DNA from: Verrucomicrobiales bacterium
GTDB taxonomy: Bacteria; Verrucomicrobiota; Verrucomicrobiia; Verrucomicrobiales; V1-33
Reading direction: 5' to 3'
Assembly: GCA_028293125.1 (NCBI GenBank)
Contig: JAQGPJ010000071.1
Coordinates: 1 to 64,000, forward strand
DNA length: 64,000 bases
The first letter of the stretch is position 1; each line of letters begins with the position of its first letter. Positions 25,668 through 33,955 of this stretch are shown here, one piece after another. The notes under the pieces are model-generated. The model was not told where the DNA came from. It did no database searches and saw nothing but the letters and a program-made list of their open reading frames with translations. The translations under genes and the position numbers were made by a program.

Positions 25668-26542
25668 GAGGTCTGATGGCGTTTCAGCAGCCAACGCTCC
25701 GACAGGGTGACCGCAGCGGAGTTGACCACAAGAATAAGGGCCAGAAGCACCAAGGCGCTGGACGAGGCCATGGGGCCGCCATTGGCCACGTTGAGGGCGA
25801 GGTCGTAAATGTGCACGGAGAGGGCGCGCCCGGAGTCGGAGAGCGTTTCCGGCCAGCGGGTGGAGTAGCCGCTGGTGAAGATAAGCGCGGCGGTCTCCGA
25901 AAGCGCCCGGCCGATGCCGAGGGTGACGCCGATGACAATGCCGGGCAGTGCGGCGGGAAGCAGCACTTTGGCGATAGTGGTGCTGCGGGTCATGCCCAGC
26001 CCGGCGGCGGCGGGCCGCAGATCCGCGGGCAGCGCTTCCAAGGCGGACAGGGTGGTGCGCACCAGCATGGGCAGAATCATGCAGGCCAGAGTGAGGCCTC
26101 CGGAAAGGATGGAGAAGCCCATCCTCAACGTCTGTCCGAAAAACACCATGCCGAACAACCCGAAGACAATGGAGGGCACGCTGGCGAGCAGATCGACCCC
26201 GCCGGTGACGAGGCGCGCGGGAACGCTTCCCCGGCGCGCGTATTCGGCCAGCCAGAGGGCGCAGCCGGTGCCCAGAGGAATGGCCAGTCCCAGGCAGCAG
26301 ACGAGAATGAGGACCGAGGAAACCAGGACCGGGCCGATGCCCCCGCTCCGTCCGGCATCCGCCACTTCTGCGGTGAGGAATTCCCAGGAAATCCGGGGCA
26401 TTCCCAGCCGGACAAGATCCCGGATCAGCCAAGCGAAGAGGCCGAAGCTGACCAATGCCGCCATTCCCCCTGCAACGGCGAAGGAGCGGTCCAGCCACCG
26501 GAAGGAGGCGCGTCTGGCGGCGGGCTTGGAAACGGAGGGCAT
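25664..26542 (-). CDS. pstA: Phosphate ABC transporter permease PstA
   Basis: A 292-residue inner-membrane permease with about six hydrophobic helices. The binding-protein-dependent transport EAA loop is in LRPAAAGLGMTRSTTIAKVLLPAALPGIVIGVTLGIGRALSETAAL, matching PstA. IPLGTGCALWLAEY near residue 90 is another family landmark. It overlaps pstB by 4 bp and lies 39 bp after pstC, in the order pstS-pstC-pstA-pstB. Confidence 0.95.
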   Translation of the reverse strand: MPSVSKPAARRASFRWLDRSFAVAGGMAALVSFGLFAWLIRDLVRLGMPRISWEFLTAEVADAGRSGGIGPVLVSSVLILVCCLGLAIPLGTGCALWLAEYARRGSVPARLVTGGVDLLASVPSIVFGLFGMVFFGQTLRMGFSILSGGLTLACMILPMLVRTTLSALEALPADLRPAAAGLGMTRSTTIAKVLLPAALPGIVIGVTLGIGRALSETAALIFTSGYSTRWPETLSDSGRALSVHIYDLALNVANGGPMASSSALVLLALILVVNSAAVTLSERWLLKRHQTS

Positions 26543-26581
26543 GAAGGAGGAAAGTGGTTGGCGCGGCGGACCCGCAGACCG

Positions 26582-27484
26582 TCATGCGCCGCCGGTGCCG
26601 GGGTCGGAGTCGGCACGACGAAAGGAGATCCAGCCAACCAGCAGCGCGGTGCAGAGCACAAGAATGAGGCCGGCACAGAACAGCAGCGCCTTGTGCGAGG
26701 CGGTGGCATAACCCATTTCCAAGGCAATGGTCGACGTGATGGGACGCACCGGGTCAAACAGGCTTTTGGGAATTTGGGGAATATTGCCGCAGACCAGAAC
26801 CACGGCCATGGTTTCACCAATGGCGCGGGCCAGCGCCAGCAGCACCCCGGTGCCAATGCCTCCTTTGGCGGCGGGCAGTACAACACACCATATAGTGCGG
26901 GCGCGTCCCATGCCCAATCCTGCGGCCGCTTGGAGCTGCGCCGCCGGTACCGCCTGCAGGGCGGCCTGGCTGGTGAGGGTGATGATCGGCAGGATCATGA
27001 ACCCCAGCACGATGCTCCCGGCCAGCAGGCTTTGTCCGGGGGTTCCAGGAGCCAGGCGGATAAGCAAGGGCACCACCACCATGAGCCCCCAGAAACCGAA
27101 GACCACGGCAGGCACGCCGATCAGCAGCTCCAGCATCCGGCGGTTCCAGCGCTCCAGCACGGGCGGGGCGTAGAAACGGTGGAAAATGGCGCATGCGAGA
27201 CCCACCGGAAGAGCCAGGGCCACGGCCAGGAAGGTCACGAGGAAGGAGGCGGTGAGCATGGAGACCACGCCGAACCGGGGATCGCGCTGCGAACCGGGCT
27301 GCCATTTGGTGTCCGTGAAAAAACCGCCGAGCCGCCCCGCCTGGATGGCGGGCCAGGCATTGGTGAGCAAATAGCCGATGATCAGCAGCACCATGCCTCC
27401 GGCAACAAGGGCGAGGAGGCCCATCACCCCTTGTGCGGTCCGGTCAATTGACCGGGACAAAGAAGTGTTTCTGGATGATGTCAT
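26582..27484 (-). CDS. pstC: Phosphate ABC transporter permease PstC
   Basis: A 300-residue permease with six hydrophobic helices and the EAA-type loop in QLQAAAGLGMGRARTIWCVVLPAAKGGIGTGVLLALARAIGETMAV, typical of PstC. GVVSMLTASFLVTFLAVALALPVGL is the conserved second helix region. The start at 27484 overlaps the end of pstS by 41 bp. An alternative GTG-ATG start at 27427/27424 would remove the overlap and the first 19-20 residues. I keep the longer form because a charged N-terminus before helix 1 is usual. Confidence 0.93.
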   Translation of the reverse strand: MTSSRNTSLSRSIDRTAQGVMGLLALVAGGMVLLIIGYLLTNAWPAIQAGRLGGFFTDTKWQPGSQRDPRFGVVSMLTASFLVTFLAVALALPVGLACAIFHRFYAPPVLERWNRRMLELLIGVPAVVFGFWGLMVVVPLLIRLAPGTPGQSLLAGSIVLGFMILPIITLTSQAALQAVPAAQLQAAAGLGMGRARTIWCVVLPAAKGGIGTGVLLALARAIGETMAVVLVCGNIPQIPKSLFDPVRPITSTIALEMGYATASHKALLFCAGLILVLCTALLVGWISFRRADSDPGTGGA

Positions 27485-28265
27485 TGATGGCGGGGGAGGT
27501 CAGGTGGTCAAGAAAGGCTTTCGCGGCGGGCGAGGTCAGGGCGTCCTCGACAATGTTGAGCGGCCGGGTGATGGGGAAGGTGCCGTTGGCCACATTCTCC
27601 GTGGTGGCGGCCACCCCTCCGGTGGAGACCAGTTTGATGGGAGTGCCCCCTTTGGCCTCGCTGGCGGCGGTGCCGATGGAGACGTAGCCAATGGTGTTGG
27701 GATTGGCCACGACGGAGTTGATCACATGCAGATTCTCCCCGACCACGACGTCGGCTTTGACGTCGGCATTGTCGAGGCCGAGGTAGTGAAGGAAAACTTC
27801 CAGCGTGGAGCGGCCCTCCGCTTTGTTGGCGACCACAATGGTGGCGTCCGGCCCGCCGAAATCCTTCCAGTTGGTGGCTTTTTTCGTGTAGATGCTGATC
27901 AGCTGCTCCCTGCTCAGTTCGCTGACCGGATTGTCCCTGTGCACCACCACGCAGACCCCGTCCGCGGCGATCCGGTGGGCGGTCAGCTTCGCCGCCTCGT
28001 CCGCGGAAAGCGCCCGCGAGGCCATCCCGAGATCCGCAGTGCCGGAAAGGGCATCCGCGATGCCGCGCGAGCTGCCGCCGCTCTGCACTTCGATACGGAC
28101 ACCGGGGTTGGCCGCTTCATAACGCTTCGCCACATCGGAAATAACCGGAGCGATGGTGCTGGATCCGGTCAGCACCACCACCGCGCCCGTTTCTTTTTTC
28201 CCACAGGATGCCACCGTGAGCGAAACAAGTGCCGCCAAATTACGGAGAAACTGAAGTTTTGACAT
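27444..28265 (-). CDS. pstS: Phosphate ABC transporter substrate-binding lipoprotein PstS
   Basis: A 273-residue solute-binding protein. The start MSKLQFLRNLAALVSLTVASC at 28265 gives a lipoprotein signal with lipobox VASC. Phosphate-contacting motifs are present: VLTGSSTIAPV near the N-terminus, QSGGSSRGI and DLGMASRAL in the middle. It binds phosphate outside the cytoplasmic membrane and hands it to PstCA. The upstream region is AT-rich and may hold the operon promoter, but I see no convincing Pho-box repeats. Confidence 0.93.
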   Translation of the reverse strand: MSKLQFLRNLAALVSLTVASCGKKETGAVVVLTGSSTIAPVISDVAKRYEAANPGVRIEVQSGGSSRGIADALSGTADLGMASRALSADEAAKLTAHRIAADGVCVVVHRDNPVSELSREQLISIYTKKATNWKDFGGPDATIVVANKAEGRSTLEVFLHYLGLDNADVKADVVVGENLHVINSVVANPNTIGYVSIGTAASEAKGGTPIKLVSTGGVAATTENVANGTFPITRPLNIVEDALTSPAAKAFLDHLTSPAINDIIQKHFFVPVN

Positions 28266-28441
28266 GTATGCGCAACAGAGCATAAAATGCCATTTTTTCA
28301 GAATTTTTTTGATCCGGGCCTGAAATTCCCTGCCCGGCTGGTCCACAGGTGCGCAGTGACGCCCCACCCGTACTGGACACCGCTGTCATCTGCGCCAATA
28401 TTCCAACTCCCATGCCAGGCTCGTCCCAAGAGGTGAAACCG

Positions 28442-28790
28442 ATGGATCGGCCCTGTCCGGAATGTGGAACTTCAACCGTAGCTGGCCGCTTTTATGCGGG
28501 CGAGTTGGGAACCGTCCCCAAGTGGATGGGGCCAGCCAACCTTTTGGAGCCAGCCAACCTTTATTTTAAATCGGACGAAAAAGGGGCGCTTTCCAAAGTG
28601 GAGTTACTGACCAACTGGAGCAAGCCGCATAGGCTGGATATGCCCGGAGTGCGGGTGTGCTCTGATCCGCAGTTTCAAAGCACTGAAAGTGCTGAAGGGG
28701 GAAAACACCGTCAACCCTCCGGGACGAACCCGAAAGAATGAAGGGGCTGAGGGAGGAGTGGTGGAAGAAGTACTACTGACCGAATGGTAA
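28442..28790 (+). pseudogene. Zinc-ribbon protein (DUF6487-like) with a +1 frameshift
   Basis: A good Shine-Dalgarno AGAGGTG (28429-28435) lies 6 bp before ATG 28442. The frame encodes MDRPCPECGTSTVAGRFYAG, then PKWMGPANL, the first half of a two-knuckle zinc ribbon of the DUF6487 type. In this frame the second knuckle is missing and the protein would end at 28741 with unrelated residues. In the +1 frame, from about 28638, the sequence reads ICPECGCALIRSFK, exactly the expected second knuckle, and runs to TAA at 28788-28790. An extra base near 28600-28637 is the simplest explanation, either a real mutation or an assembly error. Confidence 0.55.
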
Positions 28791-28804
28791 CCGGAAAAGA
28801 TGTC

Positions 28805-30121
28805 CTAACTCCGGCGGCGGCCTCCGCCGTCACGGGGCGGATTGAGGATGGCTTCGCGCACAGCCGGAGGGACATTGGAGGTCTGCAGCCAGTTGCTGGC
28901 GGACGCCGGGTCACGGCGGAACCACATCTGGCCGGTGCGCGTCAGCGTCTGGTTGCGGGATTGGGGATCACTGATGGTTTTAGCCCAGATCAAAGCGGAT
29001 TCGGGATCCTCGCGGGACAGGGTGCGGACGAATCCGCCGACGGCGGAGTCCTTGGCCGGGGAGTTGGGCATATCGGCGAGATACTGGCTGGCGGCCATAG
29101 GGTCCTTCTGCGTCCATTCGCGCAGGGCGGAAAAGCTGCCCTCCGACCGGCTGTTGCCTTCTTGGAGCGTGTCCAACCATGCCATGGCGGCCTTTGGGTC
29201 ACGGCCCGCCCATTGCGCTCCAATCTCCTCCACCACCTGCGTTCCGTAGTCCGTGGAGGCGAATTTGGCGGCCCATGCCGAGGCGGCGGCCGGATCCCGG
29301 CGGGCATACGCCTCGGCGATACTCTCAAGGGCCTCTCCTTTGAGGGTGCCCTCCGGCAGCGATTCCCCCCAGGCGGCGGCGGCGACGGGACCGCTTTTGC
29401 GCAACTGCTCGGCGGTCACGGTTTCAAGATAGGATTCCGCCTGCTTGTCGCCGGCCTTGGCACGCGCATAGGCGTAGTCGGTCGCCCTGCCGATATCATG
29501 GTCGGCGAGACCGGCCACCAGGTTGCCGCGCATCCGCTCCTTGTCCTCGCCATCCTTCTGGGTGTCGAGCCAGGCGACGGCGGCATCCGGATTTTTTCCG
29601 GCCCAGCCGGGCAGGATCTCGTTCAGGAAACGGTTTTTGCGCCCACCCTCCAAGGTTTCGGCATGGGCCAGGGCCCCTTTGCCGTCCATGGCTCCCCACG
29701 CATAAAGAAAGAGACGCCACTGGTCGCCTCCGGCCTGATTGCCGCGCATGGTCTCCATCAGGGAGGTCACATTCTCCGGGGTCATGGATTCCAGCAATTT
29801 GGAGAAAGCCAGATTCCGGGTCAGGGGATTCGGATCGCTGAAGGCGTCCTTGGAGAGTTTTTCAAGCTGCGCCTTTGTCAGAATGGCTTTAAGGGCGGCC
29901 TGATTTTCCCCTCCGCCGGCTTTGCCGTCCTTCTGAGCGCCGCCCGGAAGGCCGCGGGGATTCAGAGCATCGGACTGGGCCTGCATCCGGAGCGCGGTGA
30001 GGCTGTTGGAGGCGGTGGTGTCCGGCTGCTGGCTCCGTGCCAGATAATAGCCAAAGACAAAGGTTCCGGCCGCGAACAGGGTCCACAGCGCGTGCGTCCG
30101 GATCAGTCCTTTTTTGTTCAT
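28805..30121 (-). CDS. Membrane-anchored DP-x-A-A-x-x-W repeat protein
   Basis: A 438-residue protein with one N-terminal hydrophobic segment (ALWTLFAAGTFVFGYYLA), a signal anchor or uncleaved signal peptide. The C-terminal 330 residues are short helical repeats of about 30-35 residues with signatures such as GKNPDAAVAWLDT, RRDPAAASAWAAKF, GRDPKAAMAWLDTL, QKDPMAASQYLADM and REDPESALIWAKTI. It is a paralogue of the longer protein at 55499-57661. Repeats of this kind should form an alpha-solenoid for protein binding in the periplasm; no enzyme motif is seen. The frame ends at Arg/Ser-rich GGGRRRS. Confidence 0.8.
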   Translation of the reverse strand: MNKKGLIRTHALWTLFAAGTFVFGYYLARSQQPDTTASNSLTALRMQAQSDALNPRGLPGGAQKDGKAGGGENQAALKAILTKAQLEKLSKDAFSDPNPLTRNLAFSKLLESMTPENVTSLMETMRGNQAGGDQWRLFLYAWGAMDGKGALAHAETLEGGRKNRFLNEILPGWAGKNPDAAVAWLDTQKDGEDKERMRGNLVAGLADHDIGRATDYAYARAKAGDKQAESYLETVTAEQLRKSGPVAAAAWGESLPEGTLKGEALESIAEAYARRDPAAASAWAAKFASTDYGTQVVEEIGAQWAGRDPKAAMAWLDTLQEGNSRSEGSFSALREWTQKDPMAASQYLADMPNSPAKDSAVGGFVRTLSREDPESALIWAKTISDPQSRNQTLTRTGQMWFRRDPASASNWLQTSNVPPAVREAILNPPRDGGGRRRS

Positions 30122-30445
30122 GGGGGGAGAATCGGTTGAGGGGTTTGAAAACCGGACCGGGCCGCGGCCTAGCTTTTTGCCGGAATCCGGCGTGGTGCCG
30201 CCGGGGAAACACCTTGGCAGGCTGGGATTCCGCCGCCGGGAGTGAAGCAGGAATCACGTAATGATACTTTGATTTCGGCTTTGTAAGCGTTACGCGAAGC
30301 CGGAAGAGGAGCTTGTCTTGGGAAAAGCGGAGATGGGAACGGTGGGCTCAGCAGCAGGCAAAGCCATGCTCCGTAGAAACAGCCGCCGCTGCTGTGATGG
30401 AATAGGATCGCCGGCTTGCCCCCACAGTGAGAGTCGGAGGACGGT
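30122..30445. other. Intergenic region without a recognised gene
   Basis: About 320 bp between the repeat protein start and the EF-hand protein stop. The only structure I see is an inverted repeat at 30276-30302 (CGGCTT ... AAGCCG, with an inner GTAAGCGTTAC), which has no T-tract and could be an operator for the repeat-protein gene. I find no tRNA or recognised riboswitch here. Confidence 0.35.
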
Positions 30446-31102
30446 CTATTTGGCTGCGGAGTCGCCAGCCCCGTCCGCCGGCGCCGGCTCAAGTTTGGCC
30501 ATGGCATTGTCCTCAATCTCCAGACGCCGGCGCTTGAATTCCGGGTCGAAAGCGCGGCGTTCCTTCTGGGTCACGTTGCCGTCGTCATTTTTATCGTATT
30601 TCAGCACCAGTTCGGTCCGCAGAGTAGTCAGCTGGGCGGCAACCTGTTTCCAAGCCGCTTGGAAGCGCTGCTTCTCCGCATCGTCCAGCTTGCTGTCCCC
30701 ATTGGTGTCCAGTTTGGCGAAGTGGCGCTTCCGGCATTCACCTTGGAAATAATCCAGCACCCCCTGCCAGTCATCCGTGCTCATTTCCGGAGCTTTGCCA
30801 CCGCGGTTGAACGCCTGCCGGGCCAGATGCAGCTCCATGCCGCTCAGTTTGCCGTCCTTGTCGGTGTCATACTTCCGCAGGGGCCGTGCCAGAGCCTCGG
30901 AGGGCTTGCCGGGCGGTGCGGGGGCGGGAGGGGGAGCAGGATTGGCAGCAGGAGTGGGGGAAGCCGGTGCTGGAGGAGTGGGGGGAATGGGAGCAGTCGC
31001 TGCGGGCTGGGAGGCTGGTGCCCCCTCAGCGGCCGGAGCCGGCGGCTCCAGAGCCAGCAGGGGAGCGGTGGCTGCCAGACAGAGAAAAGCAGAAAGTTTC
31101 AT
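30446..31102 (-). CDS. Secreted EF-hand protein
   Basis: A 218-residue protein with signal peptide MKLSAFLCLAATAPLLA, then a long Pro/Ala linker (residues 18-70). Three canonical calcium-binding EF-hand loops follow: DTDKDGKLSGME, DTNGDSKLDDAE and DKNDDGNVTQKE, with Asp at positions 1, 3 and 5 and Glu at 12. Export plus EF-hands suggests a periplasmic or surface calcium-dependent structural or regulatory protein. Small EF-hand proteins of this kind are common in Verrucomicrobiota and Planctomycetota. It lies 82 bp downstream of the VWA protein gene and could be read from the same transcript. Confidence 0.88.
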   Translation of the reverse strand: MKLSAFLCLAATAPLLALEPPAPAAEGAPASQPAATAPIPPTPPAPASPTPAANPAPPPAPAPPGKPSEALARPLRKYDTDKDGKLSGMELHLARQAFNRGGKAPEMSTDDWQGVLDYFQGECRKRHFAKLDTNGDSKLDDAEKQRFQAAWKQVAAQLTTLRTELVLKYDKNDDGNVTQKERRAFDPEFKRRRLEIEDNAMAKLEPAPADGAGDSAAK

Positions 31103-31184
31103 GACGGGGAAGACGCGGTCCGGCCGGTCAATCTATCCTCCTTTGCCGGCCCTGAACGCGGGCGCTTTCCGGGTGGCACAGGGC

Positions 31185-33044
31185 TCACTTCCGGGCAGGA
31201 GCCGGCGTTTTGGCCTTATTGCGGACGGCCAGCGGGCCGGGCACGCCTGCCGCCTGTCCTGACAGGGAGGAGCGGGAGATAAACCACCAGCTGAGTCCCA
31301 GCAGTCCCAGCAGTCCCAGCAGCCAAGCCCGCCAGGCGGGGTCCTCCCGACTGTGGCGCTGGGTCACCGCCGCCGTGGTGACAGAGAGGTCCCGGCTGGT
31401 GGACCGGGTGGTGAAATCAGCCTCCCGCACATCTGCGAAGTGGGAGGCGGTGCGGAGCAGCAAACGTCCGCCCTGACGGACCTCCATGATGGCCGGGACG
31501 TGTGGAGCCCGCAGCAGCGGTGCCTGGGATGACGGCAGGGAAAGATCGGCGCCGCCCCCCTCCGTGTGAATGACCAAGGCGGGGGAGGTGGCTCCGGAAT
31601 CGGCGGCGGCCTCCAGCTTCTGACCGCATTCGGAAAGCGTCCACTCCTCGCGCGGCAGCCTGCGCCGCACTTGGTCGAGATACCGGTGGATGGCGATGAT
31701 GAATCCCGGCAGCCGCCGGGCGTTGCTCTTGCGCAGGTCGAAGTTGAACACCAACTGCTGAGTGTCCTGGTTTTGGCCGGTGCCGCGCAGGAAAAGAAGA
31801 GCCCGGTCCCCCTGCCAGATCAGCGGCTCGTCCTCCTGGCGCAGCGGCAGGCGGATGCCGTCCTGGCAGATGAGGCTGTGCCAATTCAGCTCCGTGGTCA
31901 GGGGATGCTTCTCCACCAGCAGGGTGCCCGTGAGCACCGGCGAAGAAGGCTTGGGATCCTCTACAAAAATCACAGCCGGCCCCTCCGGCAGAACGGGGGA
32001 CAGGGGATTGTAGCCGGTCACGGCGACGTCGGCTCCCGCCCCCGTCAATTCCACTCCCGGCAGGCTGCGGAAAATGGGATCGTAAAGCGGCCCGCCTCCT
32101 CCGGAGACACCGGCGGCGTCCGCGGCGGGCAGCGAAACCCTGACGGTTTTCGGGCGGGGCTTCAGCACCGGGGCACGGTCATCCAGATCAAACCTGTCCG
32201 GTGAAAGCGCGATGGTGAGCGATTCCATGCCGTCGGCGAACGGGGCCTGAATCTGCCGCACCTGTTCCGGCTCCAAGGTGATGGACTCCGGCGCGGAGGC
32301 GCGGCCTCCGGACTCGATCGTCCAAGTGCGGGTCTCCAGGGTTTTGGCGTAATTGCGCACCGTGGCCCGCCAGACGGTTTTGCCGCCCGCCTCCTCCACC
32401 GTCACGCCGGCGATGCCGACATTGCCAAGGGGCTCGCCGCAGGCGTAAAGCTGGACGCCGGGCGGCAGGTCCGGGGTTTCGCCGTCGGTCACCATCAGCA
32501 CCAGACCATCGCGGCCCGCCAGATTCCGCGCCAGGCGCAGAGCGGGGGAAAAGTCATGGGTGCCGGCGGCGGGATCCCAGGAGGTCAGCGCGGTGGTGAA
32601 CTCCGGGCCCGCCGGTCCATGGTAGAGCGGCTCCGCGCCGCGCCGGCTGTCGAGCAGGAAAAGCTCGGTCTGCGCCGTGGCCGAGGCCAGCCGGTGGATA
32701 TCGCCGGGCAGGGCCTCCAGCACCGCTTTTTTGGCGGCGCGCATGGAGGCGGAGCCATCCAGCACCACGGCGATGCGCTGCACGCTGTTTTTCTCCAGCC
32801 AGCGCGGTCCCGCCAGCACCCACGCCAGCACCAGCACCGCCAAGAGCTGCAGCCACAGTGGGATGGAGGCCCGCAGCCGCTCCACGCGCCGGCCGCCCTG
32901 GCTTTCCCGCTGCAGCTGCTCCAGCAAAAACAGGGTGCTGACCGGGATGATGCGCGCCCGGCGCTGCAGCAGATGGATGGCCAGAATGGCGGGAATGCCC
33001 AGCAGGGCCAGCAGCCCCCAGGGATTGGCGAGGGTCAGGCCCAT
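31185..33044 (-). CDS. BatA/VWA-domain membrane protein
   Basis: A 619-residue protein. It starts MGLTLANPWGLLALLGIPAILAIHLLQRR, the BatA-type N-terminal membrane domain, with a second hydrophobic helix near residue 65 (WLQLLAVLVLAWVLAG). The von Willebrand A domain has a MIDAS motif DGSASM with VTDGE further on. A C-terminal helix WRAWLLGLLGLLGLSWWF anchors the other end. The gene overlaps the upstream DUF58 gene by 10 bp, in the common permease-DUF58-VWA order; a MoxR ATPase would normally complete the set but is not in this window. Its partners are unknown; such sets are thought to act in folding or assembly of envelope complexes. Confidence 0.88.
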   Translation of the reverse strand: MGLTLANPWGLLALLGIPAILAIHLLQRRARIIPVSTLFLLEQLQRESQGGRRVERLRASIPLWLQLLAVLVLAWVLAGPRWLEKNSVQRIAVVLDGSASMRAAKKAVLEALPGDIHRLASATAQTELFLLDSRRGAEPLYHGPAGPEFTTALTSWDPAAGTHDFSPALRLARNLAGRDGLVLMVTDGETPDLPPGVQLYACGEPLGNVGIAGVTVEEAGGKTVWRATVRNYAKTLETRTWTIESGGRASAPESITLEPEQVRQIQAPFADGMESLTIALSPDRFDLDDRAPVLKPRPKTVRVSLPAADAAGVSGGGGPLYDPIFRSLPGVELTGAGADVAVTGYNPLSPVLPEGPAVIFVEDPKPSSPVLTGTLLVEKHPLTTELNWHSLICQDGIRLPLRQEDEPLIWQGDRALLFLRGTGQNQDTQQLVFNFDLRKSNARRLPGFIIAIHRYLDQVRRRLPREEWTLSECGQKLEAAADSGATSPALVIHTEGGGADLSLPSSQAPLLRAPHVPAIMEVRQGGRLLLRTASHFADVREADFTTRSTSRDLSVTTAAVTQRHSREDPAWRAWLLGLLGLLGLSWWFISRSSLSGQAAGVPGPLAVRNKAKTPAPARK

Positions 33045-33955
33045 GGCTCCACCGCCCCCAGCGGGAGCGCCTCCAGTTGCAGGGCCTGGGGAAAAGCGGG
33101 CTCCGCGGGAACGCGGGCCAGCACCACGCCGTGCCGGCGGCAGGCGGTTTTCCAAAGTTCAAAATGCCGTCCGTAGGCCTCGGTGTAGCGCTTCAGCAGT
33201 CCGGGCTCCACGCGCCGGGGATGGCGGGAGCCGCTCTCCACATCGTGAAAGTCGATGTTTCCATCCCAGCCGGGATCGGCCTCCGCCTGGCAGAAGGGGG
33301 CCAGAATGAGGCCGCGCCCCTGCCGGCTTGAGAGCGATCCGGCCAGCGCCTCCGGAGACCCGGGGAAAAGCAGGTCGCTGATCAGAATGCGCAAAGACTT
33401 CGCCCGCCATGGCACGCGGTCCATGGAGGGAACCGTCATCGGCGGCGCGGGCGCGCTGGATTCCTCCGCCGGCAGCAGACCGGTCCACTGGCCGGCCACT
33501 GCGGCCTCGGGCGGCACCGGGGCCAGCCACGGGCCCCGGCTCAGCCATACCTGTGGGGAGGCCCCCGCGCGCAGCGATCCCTCCACCGTGAAGGCCATCA
33601 GCTCCGCCGAGCGCCGGGCCTTGACCGGATCGAACCACATGGAGGCGGACACCTCCCACACCAGATCGATCACCGGCCGCACCTCCTCGCGGAAAAGCTT
33701 CATGGAGTAGTTCCCCGTCCGGGCGTAGGCCTGCCAGTTGATGTGGCGGGGATCGTCCCCCGGCGCATAGGCCCGATGGTCCTGGAAGTCGAGGGAGCTG
33801 CCGGTGCCCTGGCCGCTGTATTCGCCGGCCATGCCGCGCCACGACTGCTGGCGCAGCGGCAGGCGGAACAGCCCGGACCAGGCCCGCGCCCGCGCATGGG
33901 CCTCGCGGACCATGCCGGCCTCGGGCAGGGTGGGGGGATGGGGGATTTCGGTCAT
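33035..33955 (-). CDS. DUF58 domain protein
   Basis: A 306-residue protein. DUF58 landmarks are GMAGEYSGQGTGSSLDFQDHRAYAPGDDPRHINWQAYARTG followed by MKLFREEVRPVIDLVWEVSASM, where the last part is a degenerate VWA-like strand. There is no transmembrane helix. The start at 33955 overlaps the permease stop by 4 bp (ATGA), and the end overlaps the VWA gene by 10 bp, so the three genes form a translationally coupled operon. DUF58 proteins occur with MoxR AAA ATPases and VWA proteins. Confidence 0.9.
   Translation of the reverse strand: MTEIPHPPTLPEAGMVREAHARARAWSGLFRLPLRQQSWRGMAGEYSGQGTGSSLDFQDHRAYAPGDDPRHINWQAYARTGNYSMKLFREEVRPVIDLVWEVSASMWFDPVKARRSAELMAFTVEGSLRAGASPQVWLSRGPWLAPVPPEAAVAGQWTGLLPAEESSAPAPPMTVPSMDRVPWRAKSLRILISDLLFPGSPEALAGSLSSRQGRGLILAPFCQAEADPGWDGNIDFHDVESGSRHPRRVEPGLLKRYTEAYGRHFELWKTACRRHGVVLARVPAEPAFPQALQLEALPLGAVEPWA

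Noticed and set aside
25668-26585. Upstream extension of the pstB frame to 26585
   Set aside because: It runs through pstA in another frame; the pstB start at 25667 with ATGA overlap is decisive.
25676-27451. Plus-strand open frame of 591 codons opposite pstA and pstC
   Set aside because: Low-complexity Gly/His/Gln-rich product; the real genes are the permeases on the other strand.
28266-28400. Pho box upstream of pstS
   Set aside because: No CTGTCAT-like direct repeats at the proper spacing; only AT-rich sequence.
30169-30516. Minus-strand frame with a hydrophobic stretch near the EF-hand gene
   Set aside because: It overlaps the EF-hand gene end in another frame, and the composition is random-like; no support.
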